Of a DNA stretch of 17,168 nt, positions 8,013-15,418 are shown one piece after another. Source of the DNA: an uncultured Pseudomonadaceae bacterium (GTDB lineage Bacteria > Pseudomonadota > Gammaproteobacteria > Pseudomonadales > Pseudomonadaceae); contig CANRHT010000019.1 in the NCBI GenBank assembly GCA_947630465.1, forward strand, positions 1-17,168, read 5' to 3'. The position numbers were made by a program, and so were the translations under genes. Below the pieces are notes generated by a model. The model was not told where the DNA came from and made no database searches. It saw only the letters and a list, made by a program, of their open reading frames with translations. Position 1 is the first letter of the stretch; each line of letters opens with the position of its first letter.

Positions 8013-8420
8013 TGGGTGTTGCCCTCAGTTATTGACAAGAATGTTACCGTCGGCTTGATGATAAAGCCGTATACTTCAAAAATTAAGAAACTCATATGCT
8101 CCAAGATGAGTGACGTGCACAGCTCAATGCGTAAGCACATAAGAGTTCTAACTAAATTAAAGTCAGGATGGAAAGATCGTTTTCATCTAGATTGCTCTTG
8201 TTTTTAACGTGAAAAGCATAAGTGGCGCGATAAACATGGCTCATATGAGATAAAGACGTACTAACAGTCGCTGTGGCTGGCTGCTTGATTCCGAGCAGAT
8301 CCATGAAGATTCAGCATGACGCAGCAGCACAAATGTATATAAATCGATGAGTGGTCAGTTTGACTGGTCTTTATCGACACGCATTATAAAGTTTTGATTT
8401 AAGCACCTACTGGAAAATTT
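8013..8420. other. Gene-free gap between divergent rmf and rlmKL
   Basis: No convincing coding region. One 63-codon open frame at 8016-8207 has no ribosome site and no family resemblance. The gap holds a perfect hairpin CGGCTT/AAGCCG (8051-8056 with 8064-8069) in the probable rmf leader. Other stems are GATGGAAA/TTTTCATC (8167-8174 with 8180-8187, one G-T pair), the palindrome CTCATATGAG (8240-8249), and CTGCT/AGCAG (8281-8285 with 8294-8298). The rlmKL promoter lies at its right end. The rmf promoter is not obvious. Confidence 0.6.
8360..8390 (+). promoter_or_regulatory. Probable promoter of rlmKL
   Basis: TTGACT (8360-8365), a five-of-six -35, is followed by an AT-rich -10 region. ATTATA at 8383-8388 gives a 17-bp spacer; TATAAA at 8385-8390 gives 19 bp. 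The start codon is 30 bp downstream. Confidence 0.55.
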
Positions 8421-10667
8421 ATGCCCGCCAATAAAGAAGTTGAACTCTATTTAACCTGCCCCAAGAGCCTTGAGGGCTTGCTGCTTGCAGAAGCGCAAAC
8501 GCTCGGCTTAACCGATGCGCGTGAGCAATTATCCGGTGTCTCTGGGCGCGGCACCATGCAGGCGGCTTATCGCATGTGCTTGTGGTCTCGACTGGCGAAT
8601 CGCGTGCTGTTGGTGCTTAAACGCTTTAGCGTCAAAACGGTTGAAGACCTGTACCACGGTGTGAATGACATCGACTGGTCAGAGCATTTACAAGCCAATG
8701 GCACCTTATCTGTGGAGTTTACGGGGCGCGGTTCCGGCATTGATAACACTCACTTTGGTGCGCTTAAAGTTAAAGATGCGATAGTTGATGCCTTGCGTGA
8801 TAAAGAAGGTAATCGCCCATCAGTTGATAAAATCAGCCCCGATGTACGGGTGCATTTGCATATCAACCGTGGTGAAGCCACATTATCGCTGGATTTATCT
8901 GGCACCAGCTTGCACCAGCGTGGCTACCGTTTACAGCAGGGTGCTGCGCCCTTAAAAGAAAACCTTGCAGCCGCCATTTTGCTACGCGCAGGCTGGCCGG
9001 AGCTGGCCAAACAAGGCGCTGCTTTAGCTGACCCAATGTGCGGTGTGGGTACGTTCTTGATTGAAGGTGCGCTGATGGCAGCGGATATCGCACCCAATTT
9101 ACGCCGTGAGCGTTGGGGCTTTAGTAACTGGCTTGGTCATGATCCAGCGATCTGGCAGCCGCTCTATGAGGAAGCGCAGGAGCGCGCCGAGATTGGTTTG
9201 TCTAAGCCACCCTTGTGGATTCGCGGCTATGAAGGCGATCCGCGTTTGATTCAGCCCGCACGCAATAATATCGAACGTGCGGGTTTGTCGGGCTGGGTCA
9301 ATATTTATCAAGGTGAGTTGGCAACCTTTGAGCCTAAACCCGATCAAGGTCAAACCGGACTGGTGGTCACTAACCCGCCATACGGTGAGCGTTTGGGCGA
9401 TGAAGCCAGCTTGCTCTATCTCTATCAGTACTTGGGTGAGCGTTTACGCAGTGCCTGTTTAGGTTGGCAAGCGGCGGTCTTTACGGGTGCGCCGCAGTTG
9501 GGTAAACGTATGGGTTTACGCAGCCATAAACAGTATTCGCTGTTTAATGGTGCGTTGCCGTGTCGCCTATTGTTATTCCAAGTACAGCCTGAGCGTTTCG
9601 TGCTCTCTGATCGCATGACCAGTCACGCCAAGCCAGGTGCTGTAACCGATGATTATGACGAAGCACCACGTTTAACCGGTGAGCCTGAGCGCAATGCCGT
9701 CACTCCAGTCGAAACCGCACGCTTAAGTGAAGGCGGGCAGATGTTTGCCAATCGCCTGCAGAAAAATCTCAAACAACTGGGCAAATGGGCGCGCAAAGAG
9801 CAGGTTGAATGCTACCGTTTGTACGATGCTGATATGCCTGAATATGCTTTGGCCGTGGATATTTATGCGGATTGGGTGCATGTGCAAGAATATGCTGCAC
9901 CCAAAACCATTGATCCGGAAAAGGCTAAAGGCCGTTTTCTCGATGCTTTAGCTGCGATTCCAACCGTCTTGGATGTACCGCCTGAGCGTATTGTGATTAA
10001 ACGTCGCGAGCGTCAAGCCGGCACGCGTCAGTATGAGCGCCAAGCCGAGCGTGGACAGTTTATGCATATCGTTGAGGGTGGCGTAAAGCTGCTGGTGAAC
10101 TTAACTGATTATTTGGATACTGGTGTGTTCTTGGATCACCGTCCAATGCGTATGCGTATCCAAAAAGAAGCAGCGGGCAAACGTTTCCTAAACTTATTTT
10201 GCTATACCGCTGCTGCCACAGTGCATGCTGCAAAAGGTGGTGCACGCAGTACCACCAGCGTTGATTTATCAAAAACCTATTTAGATTGGGCTAAGCGTAA
10301 TCTTGCGCTCAATGGTTTCTCAGATAAACACAACCTTGTGCATGCTGACGTGATGGTGTGGCTGGAAAATGACCGTGAAAGTTATGATTTGATTTTCTTA
10401 GATCCGCCGACGTTCTCTAATTCCAAACGCATGGACGATGTGTTTGATATTCAGCGCGACCACGTGTTGTTGCTCGATCGTGCTATGGCGCGTTTAGCAC
10501 CCGGTGGCAGTCTGTATTTCTCTAATAATTTCCGCCGTTTTGTGATGGATGAAAGTATTGAAGCGCGTTATCAGGTGACTCATATTAGCGCACAAACCTT
10601 TGACCCTGACTTTGCGCGTAATAAAAAGATTCACCAAGCCTGGCATTTAACCCAGCGTGACGATTGA
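8421..10667 (+). CDS. rlmL: Bifunctional 23S rRNA methyltransferase RlmK/RlmL
   Basis: One polypeptide with two methyltransferase domains that modify the peptidyl-transferase region of 23S rRNA: RlmL makes m2G2445 and RlmK makes m7G2069 (E. coli numbering). The 748 residues hold a THUMP RNA-binding region (about 45-160), then the RlmL domain with the SAM motif DPMCGVGTFLIE (204-215) and catalytic TNPPYGERL (317-325). The C-terminal RlmK domain has FLNLFCYTAA (589-598), the acidic SVDLS loop (613-617) and FLDPPTFSNS (659-668). A linker rich in charged residues (about 395-440) separates the halves. It is the usual Pseudomonas length, so the fusion is normal here. No good ribosome site precedes the ATG, but the MPANKEVELYLTCPKSLE start is typical. 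Confidence 0.97.
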   Translation: MPANKEVELYLTCPKSLEGLLLAEAQTLGLTDAREQLSGVSGRGTMQAAYRMCLWSRLANRVLLVLKRFSVKTVEDLYHGVNDIDWSEHLQANGTLSVEFTGRGSGIDNTHFGALKVKDAIVDALRDKEGNRPSVDKISPDVRVHLHINRGEATLSLDLSGTSLHQRGYRLQQGAAPLKENLAAAILLRAGWPELAKQGAALADPMCGVGTFLIEGALMAADIAPNLRRERWGFSNWLGHDPAIWQPLYEEAQERAEIGLSKPPLWIRGYEGDPRLIQPARNNIERAGLSGWVNIYQGELATFEPKPDQGQTGLVVTNPPYGERLGDEASLLYLYQYLGERLRSACLGWQAAVFTGAPQLGKRMGLRSHKQYSLFNGALPCRLLLFQVQPERFVLSDRMTSHAKPGAVTDDYDEAPRLTGEPERNAVTPVETARLSEGGQMFANRLQKNLKQLGKWARKEQVECYRLYDADMPEYALAVDIYADWVHVQEYAAPKTIDPEKAKGRFLDALAAIPTVLDVPPERIVIKRRERQAGTRQYERQAERGQFMHIVEGGVKLLVNLTDYLDTGVFLDHRPMRMRIQKEAAGKRFLNLFCYTAAATVHAAKGGARSTTSVDLSKTYLDWAKRNLALNGFSDKHNLVHADVMVWLENDRESYDLIFLDPPTFSNSKRMDDVFDIQRDHVLLLDRAMARLAPGGSLYFSNNFRRFVMDESIEARYQVTHISAQTFDPDFARNKKIHQAWHLTQRDD

Positions 10668-10693
10668 TTTATATCGTCTATTGGTTGTGCGGC

Positions 10694-10706
10694 GCGTATG
10701 ATACGC
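10694..10706. promoter_or_regulatory. Dyad over a candidate -10 upstream of rluB
   Basis: GCGTAT-G-ATACGC is a perfect 6-1-6 inverted repeat. It covers TATGAT (10697-10702), a possible -10 for rluB. A second dyad, TTGCA-N5-TGCAA, lies just downstream at 10710-10724. The -35 is weak. The arrangement suggests an operator or a leader stem-loop. Confidence 0.3.
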
Positions 10707-10762
10707 AGCTTGCACTCTTTGCAATTTAATAACTGAAAGCGACCCACCGGGAGGTGCTTGAT

Positions 10763-11839
10763 ATGAACGATAAAACCAAAAAGACTGCTGCACCAGCAGG
10801 CGCAAAAACCCAAGAAGATAAAGCCAAGAAAGGTGCGGTAGCACCGGTTGGCGAAAAACTGCAGAAAGTATTAGCGCGCATGGGCTTTGGCTCACGTCGC
10901 GATATTGAGCAGTGGATCAGCGATGGTCGCGTATTGGTGAACTCACGCGTGGCGAAACTGGGCGCACGTGTTGATGCCTTGGATGCTATTACCGTTGATG
11001 GCCGTCCATTGAAGCAAAGCGCTGAAACCTACTTGCAGCGCCGCGTGATTATTTACAACAAGCCAGAAGGTGAAGTCTGTACGCGCAATGACCCTGAGGG
11101 TCGCCCAACCGTATTTGATCGCTTACCGCGCCCGCACACCGGTCGCTGGATCAATATTGGCCGTTTAGATATCAACACTACAGGTCTGTTGATGTTCACC
11201 ACCGATGGTGAATTAGCCAACCGCTTAATGCACCCCTCTTATCAGATGGACCGTGAGTATGCGGTGCGTGTGCGTGGTGAAGTCACCGAAGAAATGATTG
11301 AAAACCTTAAAAAAGGTGTAATGCTTGAAGATGGTCCGGCTAAGTTTACTGACGTGCAAGCAGCGCCCGGTGGCGAAGGCTATAACCGTTGGTTCCACTG
11401 CGTGGTGATGGAAGGGCGTAACCGTGAAGTGCGTCGTTTATGGGAATCACAAGACGTAGTGGTCAGCCGCTTGAAGCGTGTGCGTTTTGGACCGGTCTTC
11501 TTAACTTCAGAGTTAAGCATGGGGCGCTGGCGTGAAATGGGTCAGGCCGAGATTGATATTCTCAGTAAAGAAGTGGGCCTTGAGCCGATTTTATTGCCAG
11601 AGATGAGCGAGAAAGCTAAAGACAAATTGGATCGTCAGCAGCGTAAAACGGCGAAGCCCGTTACGCCTGTGCGTAATGCACGCCGCGGTGCGGATAAAAC
11701 GGTGTATACCACCAACAAAGATCAGCCTGCTGAGTTTGCTAAGGACTCTAGAAAACCGCGTGATAAATCGCCTTCTAGCGCGCGAAAATCACCGGCTAGC
11801 ACTCGCAATGCGCCAGTGCGTCGTTTGCGTCCTGAGTAA
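10763..11839 (+). CDS. rluB: 23S rRNA pseudouridine(2605) synthase RluB
   Basis: RluB isomerises uridine 2605 of 23S rRNA to pseudouridine. The 358-residue protein has a Lys/Ala-rich N-terminal tail (1-30), an S4 RNA-binding domain (about 31-80, [22 protein letters not shown]) and the RsuA/RluB/E/F catalytic domain. The nucleophile is Asp136 in [11 protein letters not shown] (133-143). Other family motifs are [20 protein letters not shown] and [11 protein letters not shown]. From about residue 285 the tail is basic and low-complexity (Lys, Arg, Ser, Pro), common in this subfamily. ATG 10763 is chosen over in-frame GTG 10754 because GGGAGG (10749-10754) sits 8 nt before it and overlaps the GTG. 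Confidence 0.95.
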   Translation: MNDKTKKTAAPAGAKTQEDKAKKGAVAPVGEKLQKVLARMGFGSRRDIEQWISDGRVLVNSRVAKLGARVDALDAITVDGRPLKQSAETYLQRRVIIYNKPEGEVCTRNDPEGRPTVFDRLPRPHTGRWINIGRLDINTTGLLMFTTDGELANRLMHPSYQMDREYAVRVRGEVTEEMIENLKKGVMLEDGPAKFTDVQAAPGGEGYNRWFHCVVMEGRNREVRRLWESQDVVVSRLKRVRFGPVFLTSELSMGRWREMGQAEIDILSKEVGLEPILLPEMSEKAKDKLDRQQRKTAKPVTPVRNARRGADKTVYTTNKDQPAEFAKDSRKPRDKSPSSARKSPASTRNAPVRRLRPE

Positions 11840-11853
11840 GTAGCATGATGGTG

Positions 11854-11882
11854 CAAGTGACGCTGATTTATAGCGCCACTTG
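11854..11882. terminator. Shared hairpin at the convergent ends of rluB and the GGDEF gene
   Basis: CAAGTG-a-CGCT (11854-11864) pairs with AGCG-c-CACTTG (11872-11882), leaving one mismatch and a 7-nt loop. It begins 15 bp after the rluB stop and spans the stop codon of the minus-strand gene. No T-run follows, so it is at best a weak bidirectional terminator. Confidence 0.5.
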
Positions 11883-12791
11883 TACTTGGTTACGACCATT
11901 ATTCTTTGCTGCATATAAAGCCACGTCAGAACGCTGCAGTATCGTCTGTAGCGAATCGTCGCTGCGTAATGTTGCGCAGCCGATACTGACGGTGACTGAT
12001 ATCGCATGTTGACCATCATGAATCACCAGCGTTTCCAAGTCATGACGTAAGCGCTCTGCAACCAGCAGCGCATGCTGCTGACAGGTATTGGGCAGCACCG
12101 CTAAAAACTCCTCACCACCGTAACGAAACAAAGCATCGGTCGCACGCAGTTGGTTTTCAATCATCTTAGCCACCTGGGTCAGCACTGTGTCGCCTGTGCT
12201 GTGGCCGTAGGTGTCGTTGATACGCTTAAAGTAATCAATATCAATCATTAACACCGACAGCGCTTGTTTATGGCGTTGTGCTGTGTCGATATCACGCTGC
12301 AGTGTTTGCTGCATAGCCACGCGGTTGCCGACACCTGTTAGAGCATCTTGTAGAGCATTTTTCAACGCGGCGCTATAAAGCAGTGCATTGCGCAGTGGGA
12401 AAATTAAGCTGGCAATAATGGACTCAAAATCACCGAGCTCTTCCTCAAGAAAAACACTGTTGCGCGTAAAAATAATATCGCCTAAGTACTCGCCTTGATA
12501 ATTGAGGTTGTAGGTCACGCTATGTTGTTTGCTAACCGCTAACTCGGTATTGATAGCGTGCGCTTCATGTTTATAAGCGAGCGAGTCATAGCTGATCAGT
12601 TGCTGAGTTGTTTTAAAAAACATCTCAAGGATCGCTTTAATATCTAAAGTGCTTTGCAGTTGCATAGAGAGCAACTGACGCAATTCAGCATGAGATAAAG
12701 CTATACGAGGTAAGGTTTTAGCCTTGCTAGCAAAGCGTTTAACTGGGCTTTGTTCAATATTAATAATGTTGGCAGTGGGTTGAGTATTCAT
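11868..12791 (-). CDS. GGDEF-domain diguanylate cyclase with N-terminal sensor-like region
   Basis: A predicted cyclase that makes the second messenger c-di-GMP from two GTP. The 307-residue protein has a variable N-terminus, a GAF-like region (about 35-145: LRQLLSMQLQSTLDIKAILE, then NLNYQGEYLGDIIFTR), a linker helix, and a GGDEF domain from about 146. The active-site loop is GGEEF (225-229), an active variant. A metal-binding Asp lies in MIDIDYFKRIND (182-193). The inhibitory I-site RATD (216-219) is exactly 5 residues before GGEEF, so product feedback is likely. There is no signal peptide or membrane segment, so it should be cytoplasmic. By neighbourhood it resembles PA3177 of P. aeruginosa. 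Its leader is unusually structured. Confidence 0.93.
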   Translation of the reverse strand: MNTQPTANIINIEQSPVKRFASKAKTLPRIALSHAELRQLLSMQLQSTLDIKAILEMFFKTTQQLISYDSLAYKHEAHAINTELAVSKQHSVTYNLNYQGEYLGDIIFTRNSVFLEEELGDFESIIASLIFPLRNALLYSAALKNALQDALTGVGNRVAMQQTLQRDIDTAQRHKQALSVLMIDIDYFKRINDTYGHSTGDTVLTQVAKMIENQLRATDALFRYGGEEFLAVLPNTCQQHALLVAERLRHDLETLVIHDGQHAISVTVSIGCATLRSDDSLQTILQRSDVALYAAKNNGRNQVQVAL

Positions 12792-12792
12792 A

Positions 12793-12838
12793 ATAATAGC
12801 TTCACCTTAAACGATCTTGCTTAAGTTAAAGCTATTAT
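12793..12838 (-). promoter_or_regulatory. Structured leader covering the ribosome site of the GGDEF gene
   Basis: ATAATAGCTT (12793-12802) and AAGCTATTAT (12829-12838) form a perfect 10-bp stem whose end lies 1 nt before the start codon. Inside it a second stem pairs CTTAA (12806-12810) with TTAAG (12821-12825). The only Shine-Dalgarno-like sequence, AAGGTG on the minus strand (12808-12803), lies in this structure, partly in the inner stem and partly in the bulge. Folding should limit translation. No known riboswitch class was recognised. Confidence 0.5.
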
Positions 12839-12847
12839 CGTGCCACT

Positions 12848-12867
12848 TTTATAAAGACCTTTATAAA
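12848..12867. promoter_or_regulatory. Perfect 9-2-9 dyad at the predicted GGDEF gene start site
   Basis: TTTATAAAG (12848-12856) and CTTTATAAA (12859-12867) are perfect inverted copies around AC. The site is just downstream of the candidate -10, where a repressor operator is common. As RNA it could not fold well because the spacer is only 2 nt, which favours a DNA-binding site. Confidence 0.45.
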
Positions 12868-12873
12868 CAATGA

Positions 12874-12902
12874 CTTATGCTGTGTTAAAATAAAAGCGTC
12901 AA
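12874..12902 (-). promoter_or_regulatory. Candidate promoter of the GGDEF gene
   Basis: On the minus strand TTGACG (12902-12897, five of six) is 17 bp from CATAAG (12879-12874, four of six). A start near 12867 would give a leader of about 76 nt containing the structured element at 12793-12838. Confidence 0.45.
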
Positions 12903-13107
12903 AAAAACATTGCATATTGCCATCACTTTTTAGCAGCCATATCAGTGCAGACAACATTATGACGAGGCGATTGATTAGTCTCAGCTGCCATTCGCGATGC
13001 TGCTGGATGGCAAGGGGCTGTGCTGCAGGCTGCAGAGAAGGGTTGCCAGCGCTGACCTGATCGGTTAGAGCGCTGGTGGGTTGACGCGGGAAGTTAGGCG
13101 CTAAGCT
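12903..13107. other. Dyad-rich gap downstream of yciK
   Basis: No recognisable gene. Visible structure: CTGCAG-G-CTGCAG (13023-13035), and CCAGCGCT (13046-13053) with AGCGCTGG (13069-13076), a perfect 8-bp stem with a 15-nt loop. The latter may be the 3' hairpin of the yciK transcript, though no T-run follows. The yciK frame stays open for about 90 codons past its stop through this region, without family resemblance. Confidence 0.5.
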
Positions 13108-13845
13108 TTATTGTGCGTTGAATGCCTGTCCAGTGACGCCAGTGCTCGCAGGACCCATTAAGTACAAATACAGCGGCATGATGTCGTCTGGTGTTGGGTT
13201 GTTCAGTGCGTTCTCGCCAGGGTAAGCGTGGGCACGCATATCTGTGCGGGTAGCACCAGGATTGAGACTGTTTGCGCGAATAGCGGTATCGTCCAATTCA
13301 TCGGCCATCACTTGCATTAAGCCTTCGGTGGCAAACTTAGACACGGCATAGGCACCCCAGTAGGCACGGCCTTTACGTCCGACGCTGCTGGAAGTGAAAA
13401 TGACTGAAGCGTCTTTAGATAAGCGCAACAGTGGCAGCATGGCGCTATTGAGGGTGAACATACCATTGACATTAATTTGCATGACTTTGGCAAAGTTCTC
13501 GCCTGATAGCTGTTCTAGCGGTGTGCGCGGCCCCAGAATGGAGGCGTTATGCAGCAAGCCGTCTAAACGTCCAAATTCCGCTTCAATCATTGCCGCCAGT
13601 TCGTTGTAGGCTTCTTGGCTGGCTCGCTCCAAATCCAAAGGAATCACTACCGGCTCAGGGTTGCCAGCGGCGACGATCTCATCGTAGACAGCATTGAGGT
13701 GCTTTTCTGTTTTACCCAGTAATAAAACGGTTGCGCCATGGGCAGCGTAGGTGCGCGCTGCAGCTGCACCAATACCACGGCCTGCGCCGGTTACTAGAAT
13801 AATACGCTCATTGAGAAGTCCAGCAGGTGCAGTGTAATCAAACAT
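13108..13845 (-). CDS. yciK: YciK-family short-chain dehydrogenase/reductase
   Basis: A 245-residue classical SDR using NAD(P)H, substrate unknown. The cofactor motif is TGAGRGIG (19-26) and the structural motif is HNAS (99-102). The catalytic triad is complete: Ser153 in FTSSSVG, Tyr166 and Lys170 in YAVSK. NPGATRT follows at 195-201. The whole sequence closely follows the YciK family, conserved in gammaproteobacteria. It is last in the minus-strand run mtaD > ubiG > mupP > yciK, 80 bp after mupP, probably cotranscribed. The start ATG (13845) gives MFDYTAPAGLL, the standard N-terminus. Despite its invariant position next to mupP, no physiological role is established to my knowledge. Confidence 0.94.
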   Translation of the reverse strand: MFDYTAPAGLLNERIILVTGAGRGIGAAAARTYAAHGATVLLLGKTEKHLNAVYDEIVAAGNPEPVVIPLDLERASQEAYNELAAMIEAEFGRLDGLLHNASILGPRTPLEQLSGENFAKVMQINVNGMFTLNSAMLPLLRLSKDASVIFTSSSVGRKGRAYWGAYAVSKFATEGLMQVMADELDDTAIRANSLNPGATRTDMRAHAYPGENALNNPTPDDIMPLYLYLMGPASTGVTGQAFNAQ

Positions 13846-13925
13846 AACTTATCTCTTTAAAATAAATTCAATCAGCCAGTAGGCTCAGTGCTGTGCTGGG
13901 ATCGCGCTGCCAAATCAGGCGCGCA

Positions 13926-14597
13926 TCAGCAAAAACACTGGGCTGCTAATAAGGGTTCGAGCTCGTTGATGCACTCAATGACTGCATCAGCGCCCCAGTT
14001 TGCGGGGTTGTCTTCGCGCGGGTTATAGCCATAACGCACCGCGACCGTGTGCATATTGGCGGCGCGGCCTGCATCAATATCACGTTGATCATCGCCGACA
14101 TACACCACTTGGCGAGGATCAAGTTGTAATTGCTCGCAGGCTGCCAGCAGCATATCTGGTGCGGGTTTACTGTTGGCCACATGCTCAGGGCAGAGTAAAA
14201 CAGCGCTGCGCGTTGCGAGCTGCAAATGCTCCATAATCGGCTGAGCAAAACGCAGTGGCTTATTGGTGGCAACGCCCCAGCGAATACCTGCTTTCTCTAA
14301 ACGTGCCAGCAGATCAAGTACGCCGGGAAAGGGCTCTGTTAGTTGAGCATACTGCTGATCGTAGCGGGCTAAAAAGTCGATGCGCTGTGCATCCAGCTCT
14401 GGATGGTCGAGCGGCATCTCTAAAGCATAGGCCACCATGGTTTGTGCACCGCGTGAAATATGCTGACGAAAATCAGCTTCATCACACAGTGGCGGCAGAC
14501 CATGGTCGGCACGCATACGCTGAACAATGTCGTAAAAGTCTTTAGCGGTGTCCAGCAGCGTGCCGTCCATATCAAACAAAACAGCTTGAATGCGCAT
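13926..14597 (-). CDS. mupP: N-acetylmuramic acid 6-phosphate phosphatase MupP (HAD family)
   Basis: MupP dephosphorylates MurNAc-6-phosphate in the peptidoglycan recycling route that continues through AmgK and MurU to UDP-MurNAc, bypassing de novo synthesis and raising fosfomycin tolerance in Pseudomonas. The 223-residue protein is a HAD phosphatase. Motif I is FDMDGTLLDT (8-17, nucleophile Asp9, acid/base Asp11), motif II is VATNK (109-113), motif III Lys144 is in NSKPAPD, and motif IV is GDDQRDID (168-175). A helical cap lies between motifs I and II. It resembles phosphoglycolate phosphatase Gph, but placement between ubiG and yciK matches MupP. Its ATG shares the last A of the ubiG TAA (TAATG), so translation is probably coupled. 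Confidence 0.92.
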   Translation of the reverse strand: MRIQAVLFDMDGTLLDTAKDFYDIVQRMRADHGLPPLCDEADFRQHISRGAQTMVAYALEMPLDHPELDAQRIDFLARYDQQYAQLTEPFPGVLDLLARLEKAGIRWGVATNKPLRFAQPIMEHLQLATRSAVLLCPEHVANSKPAPDMLLAACEQLQLDPRQVVYVGDDQRDIDAGRAANMHTVAVRYGYNPREDNPANWGADAVIECINELEPLLAAQCFC

Positions 14598-15295
14598 TAG
14601 GCATCCTTAGTGGTGTGCAACATGTAGTTCACATCCACGTCTGCTTCAAGTTTGTAGCGTTTAGTGAGCGGGTTATAAGTGAGGCCAATAATATCCTGCA
14701 CCTGCAAACCTGCAGCACGACTCCATGCACCCAGCTCGGAGGGACGGATGAATTTCTTAAAGTCGTGAGTCCCGCGCGGCAGCATACGCATGATGTACTC
14801 AGCACCGATAATGGCAAATAAATAGGCTTTAGGGTTGCGATTAATGGTCGAAAAAAACACCTGACCGCCCGGCTTCACTAAGGTATAGCAGGCGCGGATA
14901 ATTGACGCGGGATCAGGTACGTGCTCCAGCATTTCAAGACAAGTCACCACATCAAACTGGCCGGGCATCTCTTCGGCTAAGGCTTCTGCGGTAATTTGTC
15001 GGTAAGTGACATCCACCTCTGTTTCCAGTTGGTGCAAGCGAGCCACTGCCAGGGGCGCTTCACCCATATCAATACCGGTAACCTGAGCGCCGCGTTGCGC
15101 CATCGCCTCGCTTAAAATGCCGCCGCCGCAACCGACGTCGAGTACCTGCTTGCCTGCTAAAGAGACACGCTCATTAATCCAGTTAACGCGTAACGGATTA
15201 ATATCATGTAAGGGTTTAAATTCGCTTTCACGATCCCACCAGCGATGGGCTAGGGCTTCAAATTTCGCAATTTCAGCATGGTCTACGTTGCTCAT
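14597..15295 (-). CDS. ubiG: Ubiquinone biosynthesis O-methyltransferase UbiG
   Basis: UbiG performs both O-methylations in ubiquinone synthesis using SAM. The 232-residue protein opens [21 protein letters not shown]. It has SAM motif [10 protein letters not shown] (51-59), followed by [11 protein letters not shown] and [16 protein letters not shown]. The frame extends upstream to 15355, but ATG 15295 gives the family N-terminus and has AGGA 7 nt before it; the 20 extra residues have no counterpart. It overlaps mupP by 1 nt. It lies 123 bp after mtaD with no clear terminator, so it may be read from both its own promoter and mtaD. Confidence 0.96.
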   Translation of the reverse strand: MSNVDHAEIAKFEALAHRWWDRESEFKPLHDINPLRVNWINERVSLAGKQVLDVGCGGGILSEAMAQRGAQVTGIDMGEAPLAVARLHQLETEVDVTYRQITAEALAEEMPGQFDVVTCLEMLEHVPDPASIIRACYTLVKPGGQVFFSTINRNPKAYLFAIIGAEYIMRMLPRGTHDFKKFIRPSELGAWSRAAGLQVQDIIGLTYNPLTKRYKLEADVDVNYMLHTTKDA

Positions 15296-15418
15296 GATTC
15301 TGTCCTGTACGATATGGCTGCGACTTAAGCTGCATATCATGCCAGTTTTTTCCAAGAAGTGCCTTAGGGATCACTTGCGACAGCCGCTTAGCCTAATAGA
15401 CTGCTTTAAGTAGTACGC

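Noticed and set aside
8016..8207. 63-codon open frame in the rmf-rlmKL gap
   Set aside because: No ribosome site, unusual composition, no recognisable family, and it overlaps the rmf leader hairpin.
14000..14545. Two plus-strand open frames of 78 and 96 codons opposite mupP
   Set aside because: Antisense to a well-conserved HAD phosphatase, no ribosome sites, no family resemblance.
15296..15355. 20-residue N-terminal extension of UbiG
   Set aside because: The internal ATG at 15295 gives the conserved [25 protein letters not shown] start with a proper AGGA ribosome site.
15330..15356. TGGCATGATATGC upstream of ubiG, resembling a sigma-54 promoter
   Set aside because: Only 8 nt separate GG and GC, whereas the -24/-12 elements need 10.
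15356..15418. Direct repeat TTAAGTA-N6-TTAAGTA between mtaD and ubiG
   Set aside because: Too short and AT-rich to separate from chance; no hairpin or promoter logic attached.
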